Position numbers and translations under genes: made by a program. A stretch of 64,000 nt of DNA from Lactobacillus sp. GTDB lineage: Bacteria; Bacillota; Bacilli; Lactobacillales; Lactobacillaceae. Within the stretch, counting starts at the first letter, position 1. Each line of letters opens with the position of its first letter. Below the pieces are notes generated by a model. That model ran no database searches and was not told the origin of the DNA. It saw only the letters and a program-made list of their open reading frames with translations. Positions 35,816-44,128 of the stretch are shown piece by piece. The stretch lies in assembly GCA_022483245.1 (NCBI GenBank), contig JAKVNR010000001.1:372001-436000 (forward strand), read 5' to 3'.

Positions 35816-36694
35816 ATGCCGCACGATAATGGAAAATTTTATGGTTTTACTGAAGACCGCGTTTTTGGTTGGGTGATGGAGGACAAAGAATTTTGCAAAT
35901 TTATTTTGCAGACGATTTTACCGGATTTGAAAATTCAAAAAATTGAAGAGCTGCGTCTGCAGGAAGAATTGAATAGCGCTGGTTTGCTGACAAAAGACGT
36001 GCGGCTGGATGTATTAGTGACGGATGAGCAGGGCCGTGTGTATAATATTGAAATGCAAAACGCCAATGAGCATAATCTGGGCAAGCGGATGCGGTATTAT
36101 TTGTCGGCGATTGATCAGCACAATACTCTGCGCAAAGGCGCAACTTATAATGAACTTAAGGAAGCTTATGTGATTTTTCTTTGCGATTTTGATTATACCG
36201 GGCAGGGGCGGCTGCTGTCGTCCTTTCATACCTACGATGATCATGATCGAGCTTATATTTTGCCAACTGGCGCGCATTTTATTATCATTAGCGATAAAGG
36301 AAACCGGCACGGCCAGAGCCAGGATTTGCAGAATTTAGCCAAGCTGATGAATGGTGAAAAGATCACTGGCAATAAGCACTTTGATTATGCGCAAGAAAAA
36401 ATCGCTGCGATCAACCAAGACCCGCAAAGGAGGGCACAAATTATGCTGTATGAAACAAGACTGTTAGAACGCGAGCAATACGGTGAAGCGAAAGGACGAA
36501 AAGCCGGTATGAGAGCCGGTGAGGCTGAAGGACGCAAGGCAGGTAGACTCGAGGCAACATTAGCAGATATTCGCAAAAATATTGCGGGTTACCGCAGCTT
36601 TGGCATTTCGGATGAGAAAATTTTGGAGCGTCTGATTGCTGATTACGGCAGTGATGTTGATCCTAAGCAGATCAAGGCAATGATGGAAGAATAA
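35816..36694 (+). CDS. Rpn-family recombination-promoting nuclease / PD-(D/E)XK protein
   Basis: A 292-residue protein of the PDDEXK transposase-like family (Rpn/YhgA). The nuclease core shows RLDVLVTDEQGRVYNIEMQN, giving D followed by E-x-Q, near residues 62-82. The C-terminal part has a Gly/Ala/Glu/Lys repeat-like stretch (GEAKGRKAGMRAGEAEGRKAGRLEA) and a final helical segment. ATG 35816 with GAGGTG 7 nt upstream is preferred to the track start. No transposon ends are visible around it. It has its own terminator on both sides and lies between two interrupted surface-protein genes. Rpn proteins promote RecA-independent recombination in E. coli; the role here is unknown. Confidence 0.85.
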   Translation: MPHDNGKFYGFTEDRVFGWVMEDKEFCKFILQTILPDLKIQKIEELRLQEELNSAGLLTKDVRLDVLVTDEQGRVYNIEMQNANEHNLGKRMRYYLSAIDQHNTLRKGATYNELKEAYVIFLCDFDYTGQGRLLSSFHTYDDHDRAYILPTGAHFIIISDKGNRHGQSQDLQNLAKLMNGEKITGNKHFDYAQEKIAAINQDPQRRAQIMLYETRLLEREQYGEAKGRKAGMRAGEAEGRKAGRLEATLADIRKNIAGYRSFGISDEKILERLIADYGSDVDPKQIKAMMEE

Positions 36695-36708
36695 ATTAGG
36701 GCACACAA

Positions 36709-36743
36709 AAAAGCCTTCGTTGATCATTCAACGGAGGCTTTTG
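36709..36743. terminator. Terminator between the Rpn gene and the LPQTG protein gene
   Basis: Stem AAGCCTTCGTTGA / TCAACGGAGGCTT (one G-T) with TCAT loop, A-run before and TTTT after; likely bidirectional between convergent genes. Confidence 0.85.
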
Positions 36744-36758
36744 CCTGCTAAAAATTAA

Positions 36759-37859
36759 TTAATTGCGTTTACGCTTGCGGTCGAAGGTGAAACCTAGCAA
36801 GCTCAGACCAGCTAAGATGAGCCCTAAGATAGTAAATTCATGATTGCCAGTTTGCGGCAGGGATTTCTTTTGAGCAGTCTTAGTAACTGTAGCAACTTTC
36901 TTAGTTACATTGTTGGTAGTTGCCTGATGTTCTTTATCAGGAGTAGTGTCACCATCAGGTGTGTTCGTATCAGGTTTATCCTTGTCTGGTGTATCAGGTG
37001 TATCAGGTGTGTCCGGAGTATCCGGAATATCCGGTGTATTCGGCGTGTCTGGAGTATCGGGTGTATCAGGAGTATCTGGTGTGTCTGGTGTGGTAGTCAT
37101 CTTGTAAGGAACGTTAATTGTATAAGTTGTAGTTCTGCCATCGACTAAATCGTCGTCTGGAATGTTGAATTCATTAACACCAGTTTTATCACCTTTAAGA
37201 ATTGCATCTACATGTGAGTCACTAAGAGCTTTAACACCAACCTCATTAAGTTTTAAAATTGTGGTAGTACTTGAGTCAGTATAGTCACGCGTAGCTTCGA
37301 CGCCTTGTGCATCAAGGTTGTAGGTATTCTTACCTTCATTTTCGATACTTTTCACAGCTTTTGGAAAATCAATTTCGCTAAAACCGTTCTCACCATTTTC
37401 TGATTTCCAATTGCTCCAATTACTCCAGTTGCCAGGTATACCGTTTTCAATTGTACGAGTTCTAGTTCTGGTATAAGTAATCGCTCTGTTTACACTAGTT
37501 GCATATGCTTCTGGAACATTGCTATTTGCATGTGGTCCGTTTTCGTAATAGTAGGTGACATGCTCAATTACTTGAGAAGTTTGAGTTTCTGTTTCGGTTT
37601 GGGGTTGAGCGGTGTTTTTCTTAAAGACAACCGTAATGTTAATATCGTCACTATTATGGTTGATACCTGTTTGTTCAGCTACAGAGTATTCTTCGCCATT
37701 TTTGACCAGTACATCAGCCTTAGATTGGTCATTCGTTGCAGAATCAACATAGAAGCCAGTCTCTGGCGCGATCGTAACAGCATTGAATGTTTGATTATCG
37801 TCAGTCCATGTGTAGTCTGATTCTTGATCCGTATATTTCTTTGTACCGTTGAAGGTCAA
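36759..37859 (-). CDS. YSIRK/LPQTG surface protein, C-terminal fragment
   Basis: 366 residues in the track frame; the nominal start is internal (LTFNGTKKYTD). It contains a region with EHVTYYYENGPHAN and WSNWSNWKSENGENG, a TPD-repeat wall-spanning stalk, and a complete sorting signal: LPQTG, a hydrophobic stretch (FTILGLILAGLSLLGFTF) and basic tail DRKRKRN, so sortase anchoring is expected if it is made. It is separated from its signal peptide by the frameshift caused by the 161-bp duplication at 37765-38086. Without one copy the gene from 39796 to 36759 is 2,877 nt, 958 residues. Confidence 0.8.
   Translation of the reverse strand: MTFNGTKKYTDQESDYTWTDDNQTFNAVTIAPETGFYVDSATNDQSKADVLVKNGEEYSVAEQTGINHNSDDINITVVFKKNTAQPQTETETQTSQVIEHVTYYYENGPHANSNVPEAYATSVNRAITYTRTRTRTIENGIPGNWSNWSNWKSENGENGFSEIDFPKAVKSIENEGKNTYNLDAQGVEATRDYTDSSTTTILKLNEVGVKALSDSHVDAILKGDKTGVNEFNIPDDDLVDGRTTTYTINVPYKMTTTPDTPDTPDTPDTPDTPNTPDIPDTPDTPDTPDTPDKDKPDTNTPDGDTTPDKEHQATTNNVTKKVATVTKTAQKKSLPQTGNHEFTILGLILAGLSLLGFTFDRKRKRN
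36984..37090 (-). repeat. TPD tripeptide (9-nt) repeat, wall-spanning stalk
   Basis: Twelve 9-nt units encode TPD x5, TPN, TPD, IPD, TPD x4. Units vary at synonymous positions (TCA/TCT/TCC, GGT/GGA on the plus strand), so it is only moderately slippage-prone. Such stalks usually carry the adhesin through peptidoglycan. Confidence 0.9.
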
Positions 37860-38086
37860 ACTCGTTGAACTGGGTGCACGGCTAGTGGTCGTAATTACAT
37901 TACCGTTTTCATCCTCAAAGACATAGGCGCGATCGTAACAGCATTGAATGTTTGATTATCGTCAGTCCATGTGTAGTCTGATTCTTGATCCGTATATTTC
38001 TTTGTACCGTTGAAGGTCAAACTCGTTGAACTGGGTGCACGGCTAGTGGTCGTAATTACATTACCGTTTTCATCCTCAAAGACATA
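37765..38086. repeat. Perfect 161-bp tandem duplication inside the LPQTG surface-protein gene
   Basis: Copy 1 is 37765-37925 and copy 2 is 37926-38086, both beginning GGCGCGATCGTAACAGC and ending CTCAAAGACATA. I see no mismatch between them. 161 is not a multiple of 3, so it shifts the frame and splits the gene into the 633- and 366-residue ORFs. There is essentially no microhomology at the junctions (T/A before, G/T after). Confidence 0.92.
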
Positions 38087-39796
38087 TTTGATTGTTTCTG
38101 TAACAGTCTTTTTTATTTTAATAGTCTGGTCACCGCTTGCACTTGCACGTAAATTTTCTGTTTGTGATGTCCAAGTTTCGCCGTGACTCAAAGTTTTAAC
38201 TGTTGGCCCTGTTTTATCAATTGGAACGTCTGGACCTACTGGTTTAGTCCAGTCATCTGGTAATTCTTTCGGAAGCAGGGTAGTAATTTGGAAAAAGTAA
38301 GCGTGTTTAGCATACTCTGAGTTACCTTTAATTGCGAACTCACCCTCACCATTTTGACTGAAAGAAATACCAGTAATTTGTTCAAATTTTTGAGTGGCAA
38401 TGTCTCCTTTAGGGTCACTCCATTCTTGAGAAGTTGCACTGGTGCTTTCATCTGAGAAAGTTACTAGATTACTTTTTAGATAATCTTCGAAATCAGTGTC
38501 TTCTGGTTGACTAGTAATTATTTGATAAACGGTTTTGCCACTACTGGTTTCATCATTGATACCATAGCGATCGCCTTCGGGGTTGACTACCAGGTCATCA
38601 GGTACTTGCCAAACTCTAATGGAACTTGGCAAAAGATATTGGTTCTTTGAATAAATTTGTTTAAAGATTGCATCCTTTAGTGGTTTTATGTTTGGATTAT
38701 TTGGATTATTTGGATGTTTTCCTCCTTTGCCATAATTAAAGTAAACCCCGTAGTTGACTACTGTTTGATCATCTTGATCATTAGGTAGAGTGTAATCATT
38801 TTTTATTCTGCTGTTGTAAGATGCTTCTTCATTGAAAGTAGATTTACCTATTGGAAAACCATAAGCTATTTCATCTTCTTGAACTTTATTACTAAATGGT
38901 TCAACTTTAACACTTTGTGGATTGGCGCTAACTGATTGACCAACCTGTCCATCTTTACTGGGAGTTACAGTAACTGGTAAAGAAATTTCTTCAGTGGTCT
39001 TAATTTTTTCTTTCTTAGCAACAAGCGGTAATGTGAAATTGGTACCATTGAACGATATATCAGCATCAGTGCTGCCTTCTTTTTCTGCAATAGTAAATTC
39101 ACCATTACCGTTATTGGTTATTTGATAGTCAGTTTTGTCAATATCTTGACTTTCATTAATGTGGAAGGAGTCCATGTCCCAATCGATTTCATCTTTAGCT
39201 TTTTCATCACCGATTTGGACAGTTAACTTGGTGCCTTTTTCTAATGATGGGGAATTAATGTCAACTTTAAGCTTAATCTGGTCACGTCCGGCCATATATG
39301 TCTTAGTAGTTCCATCTTCATTTTTATCATTGTCAATCGAAGCAGAAACCGTGATTGAATTTTGCGGTTCACTTAATTGGCTTATTCTAGCCTTATCGTT
39401 AGATTTATCTTCAATTTTATTTTCAGCTAATGATTCTGTGTTTAGCGTCTGATCGGATTTTTTAACTTTTAGATTGGCAGTTTTATCATCCTTACCATCA
39501 TTTTGCGTAGATGGGGGGGTGTTAGTGGAATCTGTAGGCGTGGTTTTTTGTGTTGAAGTAGGTGTTTCAACTTTAGCACCATCGCTGGCGCTTACCACTG
39601 GCTTGGTAATTTTTGTTGTTTCGGTCAAATTAGCTTGTTCAATACCATTGTCAGTTGCCGCTTGTACATTTTGATTATTTGCAGTCATGATTACGGAGCC
39701 CAAGGCTACCGCTGCCAGGCCAACAGATAACTTCCGAAAACCGAACCTTTGCTTTATTTTAGATGTTGGATTAAATGTTGCTGATTTAGCTTTCAT
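37895..39796 (-). CDS. YSIRK-type surface protein, N-terminal fragment truncated by the duplication
   Basis: 633 residues. ATG 39796 has GTGAGGG upstream; the track start at 39811 is less likely. Signal peptide FGFRKLSVGLAAVALGSVIMTANNQNVQAA is a YSIRK variant (GFRKLSVGLA). A low-complexity Thr/Ser/Lys region extends to about residue 135, then a beta-rich region resembling Gram-positive collagen- or fibrinogen-binding adhesin subdomains (LKVDINSPSLEKGTKLTVQIGD), with no close family recognised. The frame ends in nonsense residues MSLRMKTVM after entering the second copy of the 161-bp duplication. As it stands, it would be secreted without an anchor. A TATAAT lies at 39866-39861 on the minus strand. 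Confidence 0.8.
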   Translation of the reverse strand: MKAKSATFNPTSKIKQRFGFRKLSVGLAAVALGSVIMTANNQNVQAATDNGIEQANLTETTKITKPVVSASDGAKVETPTSTQKTTPTDSTNTPPSTQNDGKDDKTANLKVKKSDQTLNTESLAENKIEDKSNDKARISQLSEPQNSITVSASIDNDKNEDGTTKTYMAGRDQIKLKVDINSPSLEKGTKLTVQIGDEKAKDEIDWDMDSFHINESQDIDKTDYQITNNGNGEFTIAEKEGSTDADISFNGTNFTLPLVAKKEKIKTTEEISLPVTVTPSKDGQVGQSVSANPQSVKVEPFSNKVQEDEIAYGFPIGKSTFNEEASYNSRIKNDYTLPNDQDDQTVVNYGVYFNYGKGGKHPNNPNNPNIKPLKDAIFKQIYSKNQYLLPSSIRVWQVPDDLVVNPEGDRYGINDETSSGKTVYQIITSQPEDTDFEDYLKSNLVTFSDESTSATSQEWSDPKGDIATQKFEQITGISFSQNGEGEFAIKGNSEYAKHAYFFQITTLLPKELPDDWTKPVGPDVPIDKTGPTVKTLSHGETWTSQTENLRASASGDQTIKIKKTVTETIKYVFEDENGNVITTTSRAPSSTSLTFNGTKKYTDQESDYTWTDDNQTFNAVTIAPMSLRMKTVM

Positions 39797-39945
39797 TATT
39801 ATTGCCCTCACAGGAATTAAATTCTTTTTTAATTACATAACTATCGTAATATCTACTTCTATTATAAGCCATTATTCCCTAAATAATAAAGCATGAAAAC
39901 AAAATTAGATAAAAATTAAGAACCACACTTGAATATATTGTATAG

Positions 39946-39983
39946 ACAAAAATACCCGAAATTCCAATCGAATCACGGGTATC
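39946..39983 (-). terminator. Terminator of the APC permease gene (minus strand)
   Basis: Minus strand: ATACCCG ... CGGGTAT with an internal partial GATTC/GAATT pairing, followed by TTTTTG. The rest of 39797-40014 holds only AT-rich promoter-like sequence. Confidence 0.8.
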
Positions 39984-40014
39984 TGGCGTGTTATTTATAT
40001 CTGGTTCTCTTATT

Positions 40015-41388
40015 TTATTTATTAAAGCGCGAGTGCCAATAGCCGTAAACAAAGTAAATTAAAAGGCCGAAGCCGAACCATATCCCAGCTACGATCCACA
40101 TTAATTTGCTGAGCTGCAGCATCATCCCAATGCAAATCAAGCCTGACAGAATTGGGACGACTGGGTAGCCCGGTACTTGGAAACCGTGAGCCGGTAAATC
40201 TTGCCGCTTGCGCAGGGGAATAATACCAAAGGAGACCAAGGTGAAAGCGAGCAGGGTGCCGAAGTTGACTAAGTTTGTTAACTGATCAACCGAGAAGAAA
40301 CCGCCGCCGATGGCAATGATAATTGTGACCAGCCACAAAGCCCTGCTGGGAGTTTGGTTGCTGGATAATTTTGCTAGGCCTTTTGGCAGCAAGCCGTCAC
40401 GTGCCATCGCATATATGAGCCGTGAAGACGAGTAAATCATTGTCAGCATCATCGTGGCCATCCCAATTAAAGCACCAAGCGAGAGCAGTTCAGCTGCCCA
40501 GCCTTGGTGAACAACTGAGAGCGCATATGCCACTGGATTAGCTACGTCCAAGTGCTTGTAGTTGACCATCCCAGTTAAAACTAGCGAAACTGCAAAGTAT
40601 AAAACTGCTGCCACGAGCAGGGTGCCGATAATTCCAATCGGCATATTTTTTTGCGGTTTTTTAACTTCGGCCGCCGAACTAGATACAGCATCAAAGCCTA
40701 GAAAGGCAAAGAAGACTGTCGCCGCACCTTTAACTACGCCCGAGAAATGGTAAGGCATGAATGGATGATAATTAGCTGGTTTAATAAAGAAACTGCCAAT
40801 GACGATGAAAGCGATAATGATTGCAATTTTTAACAAAACAGCCCAGTTATTGATTTTGGCTGAAGTCTTCATCCCATGCTGGAGCAACAGTGCAATCAAA
40901 AAAACGGCCAAGATAGCGATGAGATCGCCGTAAACGCCTTTTGATAAATTCATTGGGCCAGCAATGGCAGCTGGAATTTTTAAATTAAAGGCGGTCAAAA
41001 ATGATTGAAAATAAGCCGACCAACCTGATGCGACCGCTGAAACAGCTAGCATGTATTCTAAGACTAAACTCCAGCCCAAGATCCAACCAACGATTTCGCC
41101 GTAAACCAAATTCCCGTATGAATAGGCACTGCCGGCAACTGGGAAAGCACTGGCAAATTCGGCATAGCACATCGCTGATAGCATACAAACAAGTGCTGCC
41201 AAGACAAACGACAAAGTCACGCCCGGTCCAGCCGATTTAGCTGCGACCGTCCCAGGCAGGATAAAAATCCCCGTGCCAATCACAGCCCCAATGCCGAGGG
41301 CCATTAAGTCTTTAGCTGACATGGTTTTAGCTAAATGCTTGTCTTTGCTTAGATAAGCTTGAATATTTTCTTTGCGGAAGATGTTCAT
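40015..41388 (-). CDS. APC-family amino acid permease (cationic amino acid transporter group, YfnA-like)
   Basis: A 457-residue protein with 12 predicted TM helices. The first helix region GIGAVIGTGIFILPGTVAA is the classic APC GxGIGTGIF motif, and AMCYAEFASAFPVAGSAYSYGNLVYGEIVGWILGWSLVLEYML is typical of the CAT/YfnA group. It imports amino acids with protons; the substrate is not certain. GGAGCGG lies just before the ATG on the minus strand. Monocistronic. Confidence 0.88.
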   Translation of the reverse strand: MNIFRKENIQAYLSKDKHLAKTMSAKDLMALGIGAVIGTGIFILPGTVAAKSAGPGVTLSFVLAALVCMLSAMCYAEFASAFPVAGSAYSYGNLVYGEIVGWILGWSLVLEYMLAVSAVASGWSAYFQSFLTAFNLKIPAAIAGPMNLSKGVYGDLIAILAVFLIALLLQHGMKTSAKINNWAVLLKIAIIIAFIVIGSFFIKPANYHPFMPYHFSGVVKGAATVFFAFLGFDAVSSSAAEVKKPQKNMPIGIIGTLLVAAVLYFAVSLVLTGMVNYKHLDVANPVAYALSVVHQGWAAELLSLGALIGMATMMLTMIYSSSRLIYAMARDGLLPKGLAKLSSNQTPSRALWLVTIIIAIGGGFFSVDQLTNLVNFGTLLAFTLVSFGIIPLRKRQDLPAHGFQVPGYPVVPILSGLICIGMMLQLSKLMWIVAGIWFGFGLLIYFVYGYWHSRFNK

Positions 41389-41517
41389 CCCGAACCGCTC
41401 CTTCTTATCATTTTCTTTTAATCTTACGCTATTTTACTAGGTAAAAACAGTTATTTTTAAGCCTTGCGTTTATTTTGCCAATTTTTTGCGTAATTAAAGG
41501 TAGGTAGTCATCGTGAA

Positions 41518-41556
41518 TTGTAACTATTAATTAGTTGCAAAATACCAATCTATTAT
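41518..41556 (+). promoter_or_regulatory. Candidate hicAB promoter with inverted repeat
   Basis: TATTAT (41551-41556) with TTAATT (41527-41532) at an 18-nt spacing. Inverted repeat AACTA-N5-TAGTT (41522-41536) covers the -35, as expected for HicB autorepression. Both signals are weak. Confidence 0.4.
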
Positions 41557-41581
41557 TTACACTTACGTTAGAAAGCAGATT

Positions 41582-41824
41582 ATGTCTAAAAAAGATAAAT
41601 TGTGGCAGAAACTTTTTTCAGCAGATAAGAAATTTTCTTATCTAGAAGCAAAGAAATTGTTGGAACTGCTTGGTTACCAAGAACTAAATAAAGGTAAAAC
41701 AAGTGGGTCACGAATATGTTTTCAAAAAGGTTCTAAGAAAATATTATTGCATCGGCCGCATGGCCGAAAAGAATTGCTAATTTATCAAATTTTGCAATTA
41801 CAAGAGGCCCTGAAAGGAGAATAA
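41582..41824 (+). CDS. hicA: HicA-family toxin (mRNA interferase)
   Basis: An 80-residue protein with the HicA dsRBD-like fold: SYLEAKKLLELLGYQELNKGKTSGSRICFQ followed by KKILLHRPHGRKELLIYQI, in which the HRPHG segment carries the expected catalytic His. The toxin would cleave mRNA when HicB is lost. Ribosome binding is weak (AGAAAG). HicB follows after 2 nt. HicA family members are 60-80 residues, so the length fits. Confidence 0.88.
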   Translation: MSKKDKLWQKLFSADKKFSYLEAKKLLELLGYQELNKGKTSGSRICFQKGSKKILLHRPHGRKELLIYQILQLQEALKGE

Positions 41825-41826
41825 GT

Positions 41827-42177
41827 TTGAAACAGCAATTAATGCATTATCGCGGCTATGACGGGTCAGTTGAGTATTCATTAACTGATGATGTACTCTT
41901 TGGCAAAGTACAAGGTATTCGTAGTCTTCTTTCATACGAAGGACAAACTTTACCTGAATTACGGCAAGATTTCCATGCTACAGTTGATCATTATCTGCAA
42001 CTTTGTCATCAGCAGCATGAACAGCCAGAACAAGCTTTTAAGGGGTCATTTAATGTGCGAATTAAACCGGCGCTGCACCGCAAATTAGCCCTTTTTTCGG
42101 CTGATAACCATCAGTCGATTAATGCTAGCGTGGAAGCAGCAATTGAAAAAGAATTAGCCGATTTTGAAATTAAATAA
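41827..42177 (+). CDS. hicB: HicB-family antitoxin
   Basis: A 116-residue protein: N-terminal degraded-RNase-H-like HicB domain (MHYRGYDGSVEYSLTDDVLFGKVQGI, EGQTLPELRQDFHATVDHYL) and a C-terminal ribbon-helix-helix DNA-binding part (FNVRIKPALHRKLALFSADNHQSINASVEAAIEKEL). TTG start with GGAG upstream, 2 nt after hicA. It neutralises HicA and should repress the promoter through the RHH. Confidence 0.9.
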   Translation: MKQQLMHYRGYDGSVEYSLTDDVLFGKVQGIRSLLSYEGQTLPELRQDFHATVDHYLQLCHQQHEQPEQAFKGSFNVRIKPALHRKLALFSADNHQSINASVEAAIEKELADFEIK

Positions 42178-42185
42178 GCAGGCCC

Positions 42186-42218
42186 CAATAGTCTAGTGCT
42201 GGTACTAGGCTATTTTTA
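42186..42218 (+). terminator. hicAB terminator
   Basis: Stem AATAGTCTAGT / ACTAGGCTATT (one G-T) with 6-nt loop and TTTTT. Confidence 0.85.
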
Positions 42219-42235
42219 TGGTCTTAACCAGCTTT

Positions 42236-42246
42236 CATGCTAAACT
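42236..42246 (+). promoter_or_regulatory. uvrC extended -10
   Basis: ATG-C-TAAACT is an extended -10 24 nt before the uvrC start, just after the hicAB terminator; no good -35. The same element occurs before clpX, the LysM gene, relBE and the RNase J gene. Confidence 0.45.
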
Positions 42247-42270
42247 AAAACCGGTAAAGGAGGGGCGTCT

Positions 42271-44070
42271 GTGGCTACCCAATTAGTTGAAAATAAATTA
42301 AAACTGCTGCCGGCCAAACCAGGCTGCTACTTGATGAAGGATATCAACGGTAAAGTCATTTACGTTGGCAAGTCCAAAAACTTAAAAAGCCGGGTTCGTT
42401 CCTATTTTAAAAGCAGGCAGTATGGCCGCCGGGCAGAACTAGTTGCTAATATCCGCGATTTTGACATCATTACGGTGACGTCAGATAAGGAAGCCTTTTT
42501 GCTGGAAATTACCCTGATCAAGAAGTATCAGCCGTACTACAACGTCCAGCTCAAACAGGGTTCAGGCTATCCTTACATTGAAATTACCAATGAGCGCGAT
42601 CCTGAAACGCGCCTGACTTCGATCGTCCATAAGGACCATGGTTATTACTTTGGCCCGTATCCTAATGTTTATGCTGCTCAAGCGACGCTGAAGTTTATTC
42701 AAAAAGTTTATCCGCTCCGCCGCTGTCATGGCCACCAAGGCCGGCCGTGTTTGTACTATCATATGGGGCAGTGTTTAGGTGCCTGTTTTAAAACAGTACC
42801 CAAATCTGTTTACAACCAGCAGATCAAGAAAATTAAAGCTTTCTTGAATGGTGATATTGCTGATGTTAAGCGCGACCTGACTGCACAAATGGAGGCAGCT
42901 TCCCAGCAGCTGGAATTTGAACGGGCAGCGGAAATTCGCGACCAGCTGAATTATATTACTGAAACTGTCGAAAAGCAGAAAATTATCTCTCATGACCATA
43001 CTCAGCGGGATATTTTCAACTATTATGTTGATCATTCTTGGCTATCTGTTCAGATCTTTTTCCTGCGGCAGGCTAAACTGTTGCGGCGGGAAACGCGGCT
43101 ATTTCCACTAACCGATGCAGATGCGCCAGTCGATGAATTTGTATCGTTTATCGTGCAATTTTATAACCAGCGCAACCGAGTTTTGCCAAAAGAAGTGCTC
43201 GTCCCTGAGCAAGTTGATACTGGTAGCTTAGCTCAAGTGCTAGGCGTGCCAGTCCGGACGCCCCAACGCGGGCAGAAATTATCGCTGCTGAAAATGGCGA
43301 AAGATAATGCCAAGTTGAAATTGGATGAAAAATTCCGCTTGCTTGAATTAGGCAACCGTAAAACTAAGGGCGCCCAGAAAGAAATTTTTGACGCCTTAGG
43401 CTTGCCGTATGGCCAGCGGATTGAAAGCTTTGACCACTCTCATATCCAGGGGGCTGACCCGGTTTCTGCCTTAGTGGTATTTAAGGATGGCGAACCGGAC
43501 AAGTCAGCTTATCGCAAGTACAAGTTAAAGGGCGAAGTTGAACACCAAAATGGGGCTGATGAAGTGGCGAATACCCGTGAAGTAGTCCGCCGCCGTTATG
43601 GGCGGCTCTTGCGCGAACACCAGCCGATGCCAGATTTAATTTTGATGGATGGTGGTCAAATTCAGGTAGATGCCTGCGAGGATGTTTTAATCAATGAATT
43701 AAACTTGCATATTCCTGTCGCTGGGATGGTTAAAGATGATAAACACCGGACTAATCACTTGATTTATGGCAATCCGCTCCAGCTGATTCCGCTTGATCCG
43801 CGCTCGCAAGGGTTTTATTTGCTGACCAGGATTCAAGATGAAGTCCACCGCTTTGCGATTACTTTTCACCGACGCCGGCATGCGAAAAACTCACTGGCCA
43901 GCCGGCTGGATTCAATCAAAGGTATTGGCCCAGTTAGCCGAAATAAACTTTTGCGGCAATTTGGATCTCTAACCAAAATTAAGCAAGCTAGCGTGCCCGA
44001 ATTGCAGCAAGCCGGTTTAACGTTAACACAAGCCCAAACTGTAAAATTATCGTTAGCATCTCTAACGTGA
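42271..44070 (+). CDS. uvrC: Excinuclease ABC subunit C
   Basis: A 599-residue endonuclease making both incisions in nucleotide excision repair. Order: GIY-YIG domain (GCYLMKDINGKVIYVGKSKNLKSRV, residues 18-42), Cys-rich stretch (RRCHGHQGRPCLYYHMGQCLGAC), UVR motif near 195-230, RNase H-like 5'-nuclease domain (FDHSHIQGADPVSALVVF) and C-terminal HhH2 (DSIKGIGPVSRNKLLRQFGSLTKI). GTG start with AAAGGAGGGG. Length is typical. Confidence 0.97.
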   Translation: MATQLVENKLKLLPAKPGCYLMKDINGKVIYVGKSKNLKSRVRSYFKSRQYGRRAELVANIRDFDIITVTSDKEAFLLEITLIKKYQPYYNVQLKQGSGYPYIEITNERDPETRLTSIVHKDHGYYFGPYPNVYAAQATLKFIQKVYPLRRCHGHQGRPCLYYHMGQCLGACFKTVPKSVYNQQIKKIKAFLNGDIADVKRDLTAQMEAASQQLEFERAAEIRDQLNYITETVEKQKIISHDHTQRDIFNYYVDHSWLSVQIFFLRQAKLLRRETRLFPLTDADAPVDEFVSFIVQFYNQRNRVLPKEVLVPEQVDTGSLAQVLGVPVRTPQRGQKLSLLKMAKDNAKLKLDEKFRLLELGNRKTKGAQKEIFDALGLPYGQRIESFDHSHIQGADPVSALVVFKDGEPDKSAYRKYKLKGEVEHQNGADEVANTREVVRRRYGRLLREHQPMPDLILMDGGQIQVDACEDVLINELNLHIPVAGMVKDDKHRTNHLIYGNPLQLIPLDPRSQGFYLLTRIQDEVHRFAITFHRRRHAKNSLASRLDSIKGIGPVSRNKLLRQFGSLTKIKQASVPELQQAGLTLTQAQTVKLSLASLT

Positions 44071-44128
44071 TGAATTTTGATATGTTAAAATATTAAGGTC
44101 TATGTCAATCTAAAGGAGGGTCAGAGCA

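Noticed and set aside
35816-36694. Rpn gene as an insertion sequence
   Set aside because: No terminal inverted repeats or target duplications seen on either side, only terminators.
36984-37090. CRISPR-like short repeats
   Set aside because: Contiguous 9-nt coding repeat without spacers; it encodes a wall-spanning stalk. No cas genes in the window.
36840-37148. Plus-strand ORF rich in Cys/Ile/Arg repeats
   Set aside because: Mirror of the TPD repeat of the surface protein on the other strand; no RBS.
37720-37930. 36759-37859 ORF as a separate gene with its own start
   Set aside because: Nominal start is inside the duplicated segment with no RBS; the protein lacks a signal peptide and matches the continuation of the upstream fragment.
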